This document shows positions 33,366-45,110 of a stretch of DNA of 64,000 bases, piece after piece. The number at the start of each line of letters is the position of its first letter. Positions within the stretch are counted from its first letter, which is position 1. Below the pieces are notes generated by a model, which had not been told where the DNA came from, ran no database searches, and saw only the letters and a list, made by a program, of their open reading frames with translations. The stretch lies in assembly GCF_026210795.1 (NCBI RefSeq), contig NC_089433.1, forward strand, positions 4,923,001 to 4,987,000, written 5' to 3'. Source of the stretch: Rhizophagus irregularis. Lineage: Eukaryota; Glomeromycota; Glomeromycetes; Glomerales; Glomeraceae. The position numbers were made by a program, and so were the translations under genes.

Positions 33366-35635
33366 ATGTCAAATTCTAATCAGCAAAGACCTTATGAAGA
33401 AGAAAATTACCCTATTTCACCTGAAATAATATACTATGGTGACCGAAAATTTGTTTATATTGTCATTCAAGAAGGTATCTACCCACCGGCTGTGAATTAT
33501 ACTGAAGCGCCTAATTATTTTCCTATACCTGATAATTATACTATTAAAACTACCTGGGGTCGGGCTAATAACAGCCGTACTATTCAATGTTCTATTTACT
33601 ATGTAGAAGAAAAACCTCATTACTTAATTTGTTTTGGAGATAATTTACAATATCAAGTTTTTTCAGCTCAATCACCATTTGATGCTTCTGTTGAACTACA
33701 CAAAGTAAGTTATTATATGTTTATTATTTAGAAAATTTTAAAAAAAATCATAAAAGAAGGTATTCTAATATATACATACTTTATTAGATTATAACACCGG
33801 ATAGGAGAACTGCTGTTTCTGGAGTTCATCTTTTTGGACTTCAATTAAAATGCATTAATAGAAATCGCAAAGGTAGACCACGTGAATTGAAACTTCATAA
33901 AGAATCAAGCAAAACTACACAAATTAAACGTGCAAAAGGTCTTGCAAAAAAAGAACAGGTGCACTTTGAAAATACAATTAAAGATTTTTACAATCCCAAA
34001 GATCGTGTAGTTTTAAAGGCTATAGATTTTACTGTAGAAAATAAAGAATACCATGTAACATTTGGTGATGAGAATTATGTTAAAAAAAAACAAAAATTGC
34101 AATCAATTGCATATGTACAAGACATAGAAAATATACCTCGTGATGCATATCGTCATCTTGCAGCTGTAGAATCAATATTACCACGAGAATATGCTATTTC
34201 TTAAACCCGTCAAGAGATTAATGCATATATGGAAGAATTAATACCCATTAATTTCATTGATTTAAATTCTACCATTATGCAAGAAGGATTTTTGGAAGAA
34301 CCTGATATAACTGATCCATTAATTATTGAACAAGTTATTAATGCAACTGGAAAAGGTGCTTACCGAAGTGTTAAAAAAATTCTTGAGTATATAATACCAT
34401 CATATGTTGAAAAGGGAATATTAGATCCTGCAATACCAACTATTCATCTTCGAATATCTGGTGATGGGCGGAACGTAGGACGAAAGGTGAAGCATGTGAT
34501 GATTACCATAGCACTATTGGATGATTCAATAAACATTTGTAAGCCCAATTACCATTATACAACTATCTTATTTCCGGGAAGTGAAAATTATCCAACTCTA
34601 AAAGTTGCAGCAAATGCTCTTACTCAGGAATTGCAAGAACTGAGTAATGTAGGAATAGTTATCAATAATACTCTTTGGAATTTTGAGTTTTTTTTTAGCT
34701 CAGATTGGAAATTTCTCGCTACCTGTTTAGGTTTTAATGCTGCAAATTCCAATAATTTTTGCCCATGGTGTGAAATAACAAAAAATCAACGTGGAAATGG
34801 GCAAAATGACTGGACAATTAGTAAATCAATGAGTAGTTTAAATGAAAATTCAACAGCATACCCTGGTCATAAATTACCTCCACTTTTCAATATGATTTCA
34901 CTTAAAAATCATGTTCCAGATAAACTTCATATAATGTTACGTATTACTGACCGTTTATGGGAGTTAGTTTTACAAGAAATCAAAAATGAGGGATTATTTA
35001 ATGACATAACTCGGAATATTATAATTAAGGAGATGGAAAATTTAAAAATCAGGTTTGAGTTTTGGAATATTCATGGTACTAATAATTGGAATTACACTTC
35101 CTTAATGGGTGATGATAAGCTTTGTGTTCTTCGAAACTTTAATTTGACAAAACTTTTTGATCCAGAACGAGCCGCATTAATTAAAAGTTTGTGGGATGGA
35201 TTTGCTGAATTATATGATCTTTTAGGAGAAAAAACAACAGATCCACAATATTTTCGTTTAAAAGCAAAAGTATGGTGTGAATTATTTTTGAAAAAAACGG
35301 TAATAGATTCCAAAACTAATACTATTTTAGAACAAGGACTTTATCGATCATCAGATATAACCCCTTATATACATGTTTTAGTATCACATGTTTGGGAATT
35401 TATGCTTATCCATAAAAGGTGGGGATTAAACGCATTTTCGTGTAGTGCTGTTGAAAAAAAGAATCACGATCATGTCTGTTATTTTTTTAAGAAAACTCTC
35501 AAGAATGGCGGAAAATTTCAAAATAAAACATCAGCAATTTGTGAAATTTTGGAACATGAAAACCGACTTTTATTTTATACTCAAAATAACATCTCTCTTT
35601 CCTATCCAAAACCTCAATATATTCACATTTTATAA
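33366..35635 (+). pseudogene. Cassette copy 1, gene A: transposase-like protein with a premature stop
   Basis: Two exons, 33366-33704 and 33788-35635 (donor GTAAGT, acceptor ATTAG). The joined frame has 728 codons before the final stop but is broken at codon 252 by TAA at 34202-34204. The homologous position in copy 2 is Gln, so a single CAA-to-TAA change is likely. The conserved core has GDGRNVGRK (Asp339), SSDWKF (Asp419), CPWC (Cys438/441), PPLF, DKLHIMLRITDRL and SAVEKKNHDH (Glu669). Asp, Asp and Glu at these positions could be a DDE-type active site with a CxxC zinc site, an inference from conservation between the two copies. The gene is convergent with gene B (35738-36382). It is not a named family I can recall. 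Confidence 0.75.
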
Positions 35636-35737
35636 TTTCTTTTAATACATTTTATATACATTGAAAAAATTGTCTTTAATTAAAAGAAAAAATTCTAAAC
35701 ATATGTATATAATTTTTTTTTCTATTACAATAAAATT

Positions 35738-36382
35738 TTAGATTTGTCTCACCCAAAAATGTATGTATATAAATCCTGCTTCACAATAATTCTCTTTTGC
35801 ATCTTTTTCACCTTTAATTTTCCATTCAATAATAACTTCTCCAGGATTATATCTAGATTTGCGTCTATGAGTGGCTATACTTTCAGTAGCACAACGAGTT
35901 GCAATAGCCAGTGGATTATTTTTCAAATGCTCAGGTGGATCATTAAATAAAACAACATAAGTTTGTTGTTCTTCATCATAAAATTTTCGACCCCACAATG
36001 GATTATTCAAGATTTCACTTAATATTTGATATCCAGCAGATCCTCGGAAAATACACTTGTAGACATTTCTATTGCTATGATGATGGATATACCCTTTGAA
36101 AATATCAAAAAACTGATGTTCAGTACATGCAAGCGACACTAATTGACGACCTCCCTTTTTAAATCCATGTGGAAGTTTGCGGTGAATTAAATAAACCAGA
36201 ATACTTTTGAATTTTTCATTATTTGTTTCTGGTAATTTATCCAAATCACTATGTGAAATATTATATCTTTTCACAATACTCAAATGCCGTGAAAGTCCAC
36301 CTTGTTTCTTATATCTTTTTTGACAAGTAGGACAGATAAATTCTGATGCAGAAGTAGTAAAAGACGTTGTAAGTGTTGACAT
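35738..36382 (-). CDS. Cassette copy 1, gene B: zinc-finger partner protein
   Basis: A 214-residue protein starting at the Met at 36382 (MSTLTTSF); an in-frame Met 21 codons upstream is less likely because a good acceptor (TTTTTTTCAG) lies between them, suggesting an upstream exon or leader intron. Residues 15-33 resemble a C2H2 finger (FICPTCQKRYKKQGGLSRHL), but the second His is not at the usual spacing; the next His is residue 44. The rest contains VYKCIFRGSAGYQILSEIL, VVLFNDPPEHL and VIIEWKIKG, which align with gene B of copy 2. It is convergent with gene A, with 102 bp between the stops. The role is unknown; it could guide, bind or regulate the gene A product. Confidence 0.7.
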   Translation of the reverse strand: MSTLTTSFTTSASEFICPTCQKRYKKQGGLSRHLSIVKRYNISHSDLDKLPETNNEKFKSILVYLIHRKLPHGFKKGGRQLVSLACTEHQFFDIFKGYIHHHSNRNVYKCIFRGSAGYQILSEILNNPLWGRKFYDEEQQTYVVLFNDPPEHLKNNPLAIATRCATESIATHRRKSRYNPGEVIIEWKIKGEKDAKENYCEAGFIYIHFWVRQI

Positions 36383-37840
36383 ATTAGTAATTGAATCTGA
36401 AAAAAATATAAAATATTTTAATAAAAATAAAAAATAGTTTTGCAAAAACTAATTTTATTTACAACTAATAACTGGTAACATTCGAAATTGCGAGATGCCA
36501 ATTGCCTTCTACTAGTCTTCCACTACTCAAACTCATCGGTTTTAGACTGCGCTCATCGGTTAGACGCGTTTTTTAATATGTTATTTTTTTTTTAAGGGTG
36601 CGTTCGCTAAATTTGATCATGAGAATTTTTTTTTTTACTAATTGTAGCTGTGTAACGTTGATCAAAATTACTATATAAAATTAGGCCCAATTTTGATAGT
36701 TAGCCGATATGGATTGTCAGTGAAGGTGAGTTAAACGCGACCCGTGCCCGGGTGCCGTGCCACAAGTTGACGATGTGCCTCAAATCAACGATCGGCTCCC
36801 ACCTTTATAATGCCTTAAGAATTTTCTAGAATTACTTTTCACATAGTAATCATCAATGATTATCGTCAATTTGGAGCATATTGAGATTTCGGGCAAAACA
36901 TTAACATGCAATACTTAAAAAAAGCTCAATGTAATGTGAACAATTGATACGACAGAGTATACCCAACCTGCCAGAAGCATTTGGACGGCACTTTTTCAAA
37001 TAATGGTGGTATTTTATAATTCTGTGATTGACAAATAACAAATCCCTAAATTAAAAAATTTTCATCTATTGAAGTTAGAAACATGAAAATATCGTCATTC
37101 GATGTCACATCATAAGTTCATTCAACGTCTTTGTTAATTCTGCGTCCAATTAGTAAAACATCATTAAAATGTATTGAATTTCAAAAATCAATTTTTAACA
37201 TGCAAAGCGTAAAAGCGTTACATCGTAGAAAGACGGTCCAAAGCTCATTAATAGATTTGTCATAATGAATGCAAAATACATTATATTGAAGTGTATACTA
37301 ATATATATTTTTATTATTTGATTTTCTTTTTCTTAATATGAGTTTTTCTAACATTGCGCAAAATTTTCAAAATGTTACACAGATAAATCCATCCAATAAA
37401 GTCAAGCAAAGTATGGTCACGTGGTTTTCAGGTAGCACACCATACGGTTTAATTTAAGTATCGCTAATAGTATATTTAATTATGTACAAAGGCTAAATGT
37501 AATTAATCATTTCGATCATGCTTCTTGAACAAAAAAAACTAAACAATAGTAAAAATGTATGTAGTGTATGCGTTTTTGGTTAAAAACAAGTATACATATA
37601 TGAATTTGTGGAATTTGTGGCTTACATATAGTATGGAAATTTGATCGTACACTACATATACATAACCCCGATGGTACGTGATTTGCCTAATGTGTAGTTT
37701 AAAATGAAAGTCTAAAAATGGTGTCAAAATAATATCATTTTTGCCACTTTTTATTGTATTTTCTATTTTTTTTTCTATTGTTAATAACCTTTTTTTTTTT
37801 TTTAAGAAAAGAATTTAAAGTATTTTTTTTTTAATTATTT
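36383..37840. other. Intergenic region
   Basis: AT-rich; no gene seen. At 36726-36743 the complement of GGGTCGCGTTTAACTCAC appears, identical to the left terminus at 26805 but inverted. A GC-richer patch lies at 36735-36790. Confidence 0.45.
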
Positions 37841-38115
37841 TTAAAATGAAAAATTTGCGGGAATTTTCTTAAAAAAATTAAATTGAAGTAATCATTGTTT
37901 AAAAGAATAAAAATTCACGGAAATTTTTCTTAAAAAAATAAAATTTTTAATTATTTATTTTTTAACAATTATAAAAAAAAATTCGCGAGGGTTTTTCTTA
38001 ATTACTGTATTTTTTTTTAAAACAATCATTATTTAAAAAGAAAAGTTCACAAAATTTTTTAAAAAATAAAAAATTCTTAAATAATTATTGATTAAAAAAA
38101 ATTTTGCAAAAAAAT
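37841..38115. repeat. ~63-bp degenerate tandem repeat
   Basis: About five units of the form AAAATTTGCGGGAATTTTTCTTAAAAAAAT recur near 37850, 37915, 37980, 38040 and 38095. They differ mainly in A/T run length. Non-coding. Confidence 0.6.
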
Positions 38116-38471
38116 TTTTCTGCTATATTATCTACATTCTATCGGTACAAGTCCTTGTATATAAACGTTCGCTTGTATCTTCTTTCTTAATATAATTCAA
38201 AATTGATTCCAATATAAGAGTTCTTATTCGATGAAAATAGTGTTTCTTAGGAGTCTGACGACCTAAAAAAAAAAATAAAGAAATGAAACGTTAGTACGTT
38301 TTTTTAACGCAATTAAACAACACTTTCCTCTCTAATATACCGTTCAGGTTCCGTCCAAGTTTCCGGAAGTCTGGAGACCACAAAAAGAAAAATAAATCCG
38401 ACGCTCCTAATAAAATTTTATTATTTATAATAAAATAAAATTGTTTATAGAAAAATGAATATTTTTTTTTT

Positions 38472-38894
38472 GGGTATTGCTAAATATCACCAGTGGTGAT
38501 CGTCACCACATGTAAAATATTTTTTGAATTTTCAAAAATTTTTGACTGAGATATTATTCTAATTATAATATAAATATCATTAATTTATGGGTAGAACAAG
38601 TTTGCCTTAGATTATAAAGGCTGTTGTTTAGATAGTTTTTGAGAAAAATAGGAAAGTTTGATTTTATAAGCAAAATACAATTTTTTGTTTTAAAAAAGAT
38701 TTTTTTTAGTCAAATTTTCAAAATTTTAGTGTTATTAGTATCTACTCAGGTTTGTTTTACACATTTATTATTTAAATTGAAATTTTTGAAAAAAAAATTT
38801 ACGATGTGTTTTTTAACTCTGGCCAAAATTATAATTTTCGGCCAGAATTAAGTGGTGTGATGACGATCACCACCGGTGATATTTAGCAATACCC
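38472..38894. mobile_element. 423-bp MITE with ~37-bp TIRs
   Basis: Left end GGGTATTGCTAAATATCACC followed by GTGGTGATCGTCACCAC; the right end is the complement with one or two changes. It lies within T-rich runs on both sides, so a target duplication cannot be read. The open frame inside is Phe/Leu-rich and probably not a gene. Confidence 0.8.
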
Positions 38895-41800
38895 TTTTTT
38901 TTTTAAAATGAAAAATAATAATAATAAAATAATAAAATAAGTTATATAACGGATTACAAAACCATAAAACCATAAAAAAAAAATTTTTTTTTAAAAAATA
39001 AGAACTTTGAACGTTAAGAAAAAAAAATTTAAAAAGGTATATACCGTTTAAAAAAAAAAACCGTTAACAGTTAAAAAGAAAATTTTCTTAAAAAAACTGA
39101 CGTAAAAAAAAATTTTAGTAGTGTACGCAAATCAAAATCCACCCACGAAAATACCACAAATCCGCTATGAATTCACTACAAAAATACCATTTTTCAACCA
39201 CAGATTCATTACCAAAATACCACAAATCCACCACAAATCCGTCATATACCTACTACAAAAGTACCATGAAAATACTACGCCACAAATCAACCTAATCGAT
39301 CACGAAAATACAACAAATCTACCACGAATCTACCACAAATCTATCACAGAGAAAAATTGCCAACAATTACTTCTTTATTATTAAATAATTGAATTCTTTA
39401 ACAATAATTTATTGTATTTTTATTTAATTTTTGATAAAAAGTAATAATAAATAACAATACTTTATTTTTCCAACAATATTTATTAAAAATGATTTTTTTT
39501 TTTTGCATAATAAAACAGGGTAAATTTTTGGTACGAAATCTAAACTAAATCTAAACAATAATATGGATTAAAAGATGAATTGCAAAAAAATTAACGACGA
39601 ATTTTTTTAATTAGCAACATCCTATTTGCAATTTGGGTATCTATCCAAAAACCAATAATTAAAGTCAATTTTCATTTGATAAATTCAAAAATTCAAAGTA
39701 TTTAGAATCGTTTAAATGAAATAATATATTTTAAAGCTTATAAATGAATAATATATTTTAAACCTTATTTATTCAAGATTTTTTGCATTTTAAAAAAAAT
39801 TGTGAATTAACTAAAATATTATCTTACGACTCAATATCACTCAAAAATTTTCTTTTAATTTACCAAATTCATTTTTTTTTTCCAAAGATGATAGTGATCT
39901 GCTGCGTAACAATCACCTGCAGCGGGGACCCGCCGAAAATCTGCAGGTTCCCACCTGAAACTACTGAAACTAACGCACTTTGACGTAAAAAATGCTTGTA
40001 ACGATTCAGGGGGTCGGGTTCCAGATTAACTTTAATAAATGTACTACATTTACTATATAACAAGAAAATTATTTTATTATTCGTCTTTTAAAGTTGGGAT
40101 AATTTGATCTGAAATATTCCATAAACTCTTTTTTGGTAATTAAAAAGATAGACATCATTATAATATTGAAATGCATTATAATATTGAAATGAAATGTGTG
40201 ATAAAATATAAAAATAATATTTTAATAGAAAAATATAAAGTTAGAAAGAAATAATTTAGAATACAAATAATTTTAGGTTATAAAAGAAATATTTTTTTTC
40301 AATAAAAGACTTTTTTAGGTAAAATGTATTTGATTAAAGTTTAATTATTGAATTTAATCTGTTCGATCATTATTGGTTCTCCTCTAATAAAAAAAATATT
40401 TATTCCATATTTTTATTCCATATTTCCGCAAATGTATCAATATTCACGGAATAACGGAATTTTATAACCTTGAAACATGGAAATTATCCAAGTTACTTAG
40501 ATTTTTACTATAAATGTATTAACACTCAGAGTTTTTTACGGAAATTGCGGATAAAATTTTTTACAGGGTCGAACCAATGCTCGAGCACTGTCTGTTTAAG
40601 CTCCATCAAAATTGAGTGGATTAATAATTTATAATTCGGGTAAATGACATATGTTCACATGATTTTTAGCCAATAAAATATAGCTCACGTGATTAGTCAA
40701 AGGTTGATCATCGATCAAAGCAATTTTGAAGTCAACTTTTTGATTTTAAACTTTATCTTTTAATATCAAGGATTTTAATCTCGTAATGATTATGTTTCAA
40801 ATATAATATCACAAAATACTTATTATTCCAATTATTCCAATAGATTCAGATAAATAATTCTGCAATAAAATTCGAGCGAAGAATATCTTCAACGGACATG
40901 AAATAATAAGCTCGTTAATTATGTGATACACAAAATATACAAACATGATGCAAAACATTATTTGTATTTTGATTTCATAATGTATTATTATATGAATTTT
41001 TTTAAAAAAAATATTAAGTTAACCTGTAATCGAGCGTGGGACCATTTTTTTCTTTATTGGATAATTTAAACTAATAAAAAAAATACATGAAGTTGCGACA
41101 ATGGTAAACAAACGAAAAGGAATCATTTGAAAAAAAAATTTATTATATGGGATCAGACGACAATTTTTTAATGCAAATATGAGACGAGACTGGTCTGATT
41201 GTTAATTTTAATGGTATCACTTATTAATAATTAATACTTCATAACTTAAAAATTGATTTTTGTGTAATTTTAAAGAAAAATAAGAATTAGAATATTTTAT
41301 ATTTTATTTTATTTTATATCTTGAAAAATAAGAATTATTATATCACCATTATAAATACTTTCGATTGTTAACATATACAGTACATACATTAATGAGAGAT
41401 GATGAAATATTATTTCAGATTTAAAAACAACAATATAATTTGTGTTAATTTTACGTAGTTATTATTAGCCAACCATTTTTAAATTCATAAAATTTAGTGT
41501 AATAAATAATAAATAATTTAAATAATTAAATAATTCTAATAATTTTGGATATTTTGAAGGTAGAAAGAATTTTTCAAATAAAGAAATTTAGTCTTTCTTT
41601 TTTAGAATTTCTTTTTTATATAAATATATACATTAAAGTTAACTTTTCGGTAATCAATGTCGTACCAATCAAAGTCAAAGGAAATTATATATTTTCAAAA
41701 GGGAAATTTGTGATCAAATTAATTTAATTGGTAACACCACGCACTTAATTTCAATTTCTATATGAGGAAACTATCATCCATTGAAGATATGAACTACAAA

Positions 41801-42499
41801 TGTACAATGAACCAATTTTTTTCCGTTATTGAATAAGTGTACGACAAAATTTGTAACACGTAATCATCTAAAAAGGAAATCGTGTGACAACAAGTTGAAG
41901 ATCTTTCAATAATGCACGACAGAGAATTACAAATTTAGTAATAAAAAAGAAATTATGAAGGGGTTCCATGTTAATCATATTAATATCAGGACTTCAAAAA
42001 AATTTTATTCGTTATAGAATCTTATCATTTAATTGTGTAACAAATTGAGGTATTTTATTCCAGTATACTTTTTTCTTGGCTATATTGTGTAATAATTAGG
42101 TATATCAATATCATCGAATAGTTAAATTAATTTATGTTTATTTTGGCGCTTAAATTAATGTTTTTTCTTACACAACATAATATTATTTATTATAGTTCAC
42201 ATAATATTTTATTTTAATATTCTTTACGTAAATAAAGAAAATTACTATATTCAGACTTGAAAAAGGTTCAATGTAAAAAATTTATATTGTATTAAAACAA
42301 AAAAAATATAAAAATGTTAGTTTCCTGACGGACTTTTTACTTCTCTGTTCTCAACATTCACCGTAAAAAAAAACAATAATTTTTCAATTGCCTTTAATCA
42401 AAAAAGGGCAATTCCCTCATTCTTTTTATTATAACTTCATTATTTTCCCCCCTATACTACATATACCACCGTATCCTTTTTTTTCGCGGCCAAATAACA
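38895..42499. other. Long gene-poor region
   Basis: No gene supported over 3.6 kb. At 39121-39350 degenerate CCACAAATC/AAAATACCA units form a short repeat that keeps a frame open by chance. At 40410-40568 there is a fragment related to the element at 62199-62302 (TTCCGCAAATGTAT and GCGGATAAAATTTTTTACAG). A GC-richer patch at 39900-40020 is unidentified. The last ~80 bp before 42500 are pyrimidine-rich and probably promoter-proximal. Confidence 0.4.
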
Positions 42500-43234
42500 A
42501 TGGCACTCCTTAACAAATCGTTCATTATTATTACCATTTTGGTCGCCTGTATGTTGGCGGATGTATTTGCTGTAAAAGTAGATACTAACAATAAAGATGT
42601 CTGCAAGAAATCCGACTTAGATATAGCAAAAGGGGATCAAAATAAAGATGGTTCATGCTCGCAGACATTTATGGGAGAAATTCCAGATATTGATACCATG
42701 ATCTCAACTTTAATCCGTTTCCCTGAAAATAATGAAGTTATCCGTGAAAACGAGCCATTCACAATTAAAGCCGCAATAATCAATTTAGATACTGGATTTT
42801 TCAGTGACCCCGCAACAACTTATTATAAATTTCCACAAACCCTTGATAATAGTGGAAGAGTTCAAGGACATTCTCACGTAACAGTTCAAAAACTCAACGG
42901 AAGAGGTGTTCCCGATCCAAAAGTTTTTGCTTTCTTCAAAGGTTTGAATGAAAAAGCAAAGAATGGTATTTTATCAGCAGACGTAGAAAAAGGTTTACCA
43001 GCTGGAGATTACCGTCTTTGCACCATAACTTCTGCATTCAGTCATCAACCTGTTCTTATGCCTGTTGCTCAAAGAGGTAATTATTTTAAACAAATATGAA
43101 TTTTATTTACTGTATAAATTTGATAGAAATTATGAAAACTAATATATTTGATTTTTTTTTTTTTAATCATAGGCGCACAAGACGATTGTGTAAGATTTAA
43201 AGTTATTAAAAAGAAGAAAAACAGAAAAATGTAA
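42500..43234 (+). CDS. Secreted protein of the fungal 'S17-like' extracellular family, two exons
   Basis: Exons 42500-43076 and 43173-43234 (donor GTAATT, acceptor ATCATAG) give 212 residues. The second exon completes the conserved motif LMPVAQRGAQDDCVRF. A signal peptide covers residues ~1-24 (ends ADVFA). Family hallmarks are MGEIPDIDTMISTLIRFPEN, INLDTGFFSDPATTYYKFPQ, GHSHVTVQ, FAFFKGLN and LPAGDYRLCT. From memory these match a widespread fungal secreted family that databases often mislabel as ribosomal protein S17. Its biochemical role is not established. A basic tail (KKKKNRKM) follows the last Cys. The protein is extracellular or cell-wall associated, probably with disulphides among its few Cys. 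Confidence 0.9.
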
Positions 43235-45110
43235 AAAAACTTATTAATTAACTGAAAATTACATCCCAAAGGAAAAATTTCGTCACTTTTTAATAATTCA
43301 CGTGAATTGATTTATGTGAATGTATATTATTTTAAAGTCTCATAATTTTCACTTTTAGATAGAGTACATACTTTATAGACTTACATAGTGAATTTTTTTT
43401 TTTTTAATATAATAACTTTGAAATCTTAATTTTATCACCTAATAAATCAATGTTTGCATGTGCTTACTGCATGATTTTAATTACGCCAGTCAAATGGGGT
43501 TATATGTCGTGTTTAATAAACCGGCATAACGCCGGATCAGCAACATGCAAGTTTTTTCAAATTATGCACGCCGAGATATAAACAAAAGATGGTTTTTTTA
43601 TTGTAAACAATGATTTATAAATCCAATGGAAAATTCGATTCAATATTAAATGTATACGTTTTATATCCCTCATCCAATGATTGAATGATTGAGTTATAGT
43701 TCGGTTATTAAAAATACTGCGGTGACCAATAGGAATTAATGCTATTAATTTTGATTTCAATATTGGATTTTCTAATAAAAATATCGGTTATTAAAATCCC
43801 CGTATAATTCCTAATCGATTGAACAATAAGGACAATAAGTCTAATTATTATTTAATAAAAAACTGAAAGCTTCATTTGTTCATATAAAAGTAATACAAAG
43901 ATATAAAGATATTTATTAAATGTATAACAAAATAATACATTTTCATGAACGAAAATTCGTTATAATTACGAAAACAAATTTTTAACGGAAATAATACGAA
44001 TAATACGAATAAATACGAATAATACGATAAATATTATTTTTTTTAAAAAAAAAAATTCTTCAAGAAATTTTAATATGACCATAAAAAATGAGCACATGAA
44101 TTTCATGAATTTTTTTAACGTAAACAACTTTATTAAACAGTAATTATATAATCACTATTTACAAAGTATTTTTGTTTTTTTTTTTTAACAAATTTTACGG
44201 AAATTTTACATAATGGTTAACAATGATCAACAAAAGTAGTGTTACCATATGACATTAAGATTATTTATATCCAAAAAAATCGTTCGTCTTTCATAAATTT
44301 TTATTTGTTTATTGTGTATTTATTTGTGGTTCACATTTTTGTAAAATCCTATTTTTAGAAAAAAAAATATTATATATTATATATTGATTTTTCTTAAAAT
44401 TTACGCTTTTTAGAATTTTTTTTTTTAATATTCTGAAAGGAAACAAAACGTAATAAAATAAATATGGGGGAATACATTGCAACCCCTTTATTATATGAAT
44501 CATAAATCGTTAAATTATTTCTTTTTAAGGTTAATAATATATTTATTATTAAATAGAATTTTTTTTAGTACTTTGCATTATTTAGTATTATTTATTATGT
44601 TGTAAATCTTGGCAATATTTATTTATCGTAGTTCTTATAAAAACTTTTTGTACATTGCATTATTTAGTATTGTCTATTTATTAAATTGTAAAAACACTCA
44701 GGATCTTGGCAATTCTTATAAAAACTTTTCAGTACATTGCATGATTTATTATTTTCTATTATGTTGTAAAAACATTCAGGGTCTTGGCAATATTTATTTG
44801 CCATAGTTTTTATAAAAACTAAATTGCAATTGGTAATATATGAAGGACAAAATATCTTATTGTTAAAGAAAATTTAATACATTAAGATGTCGGTTGATGG
44901 TGATCTTATTGGCCGAAATAATATCTATGAGTTAAGTTATCATAGAAATATTTTAAGAAAAGTCATTAAAGTTCAAACTGCGTAGTTTAGTGTAACATCA
45001 CATGATGAACCAGATTTTTTACTGCGTCAAAGTGGAATTTTGTGTGTGATAAAAGTGGTTCATGTATTATGTGCAAAATTTTATGCAATTTTGATCATTT
45101 TTTCATTCAA
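43235..45110. other. Intergenic region
   Basis: No gene. From 44545 to 44815 there are two or three ~120-bp related segments (TCTTGGCAAT, ACATTGCATTATTTAGTATT, TATGTTGTAAAAACA), a degenerate tandem repeat. Confidence 0.45.

Noticed and set aside
38639-38851. 70-codon Phe/Lys-rich frame
   Set aside because: Lies wholly inside the 38472-38894 MITE and has low-complexity composition.
39121-39384. 87-codon frame rich in Thr/Lys/Ile/Pro
   Set aside because: Made of degenerate CCACAAATC repeats; looks like a repeat artefact.
40560-40615. Possible tRNA (GGGTCGAACCAATGCTCGAG region)
   Set aside because: The arms do not fold into acceptor, D and anticodon stems; it adjoins a MITE-like fragment.
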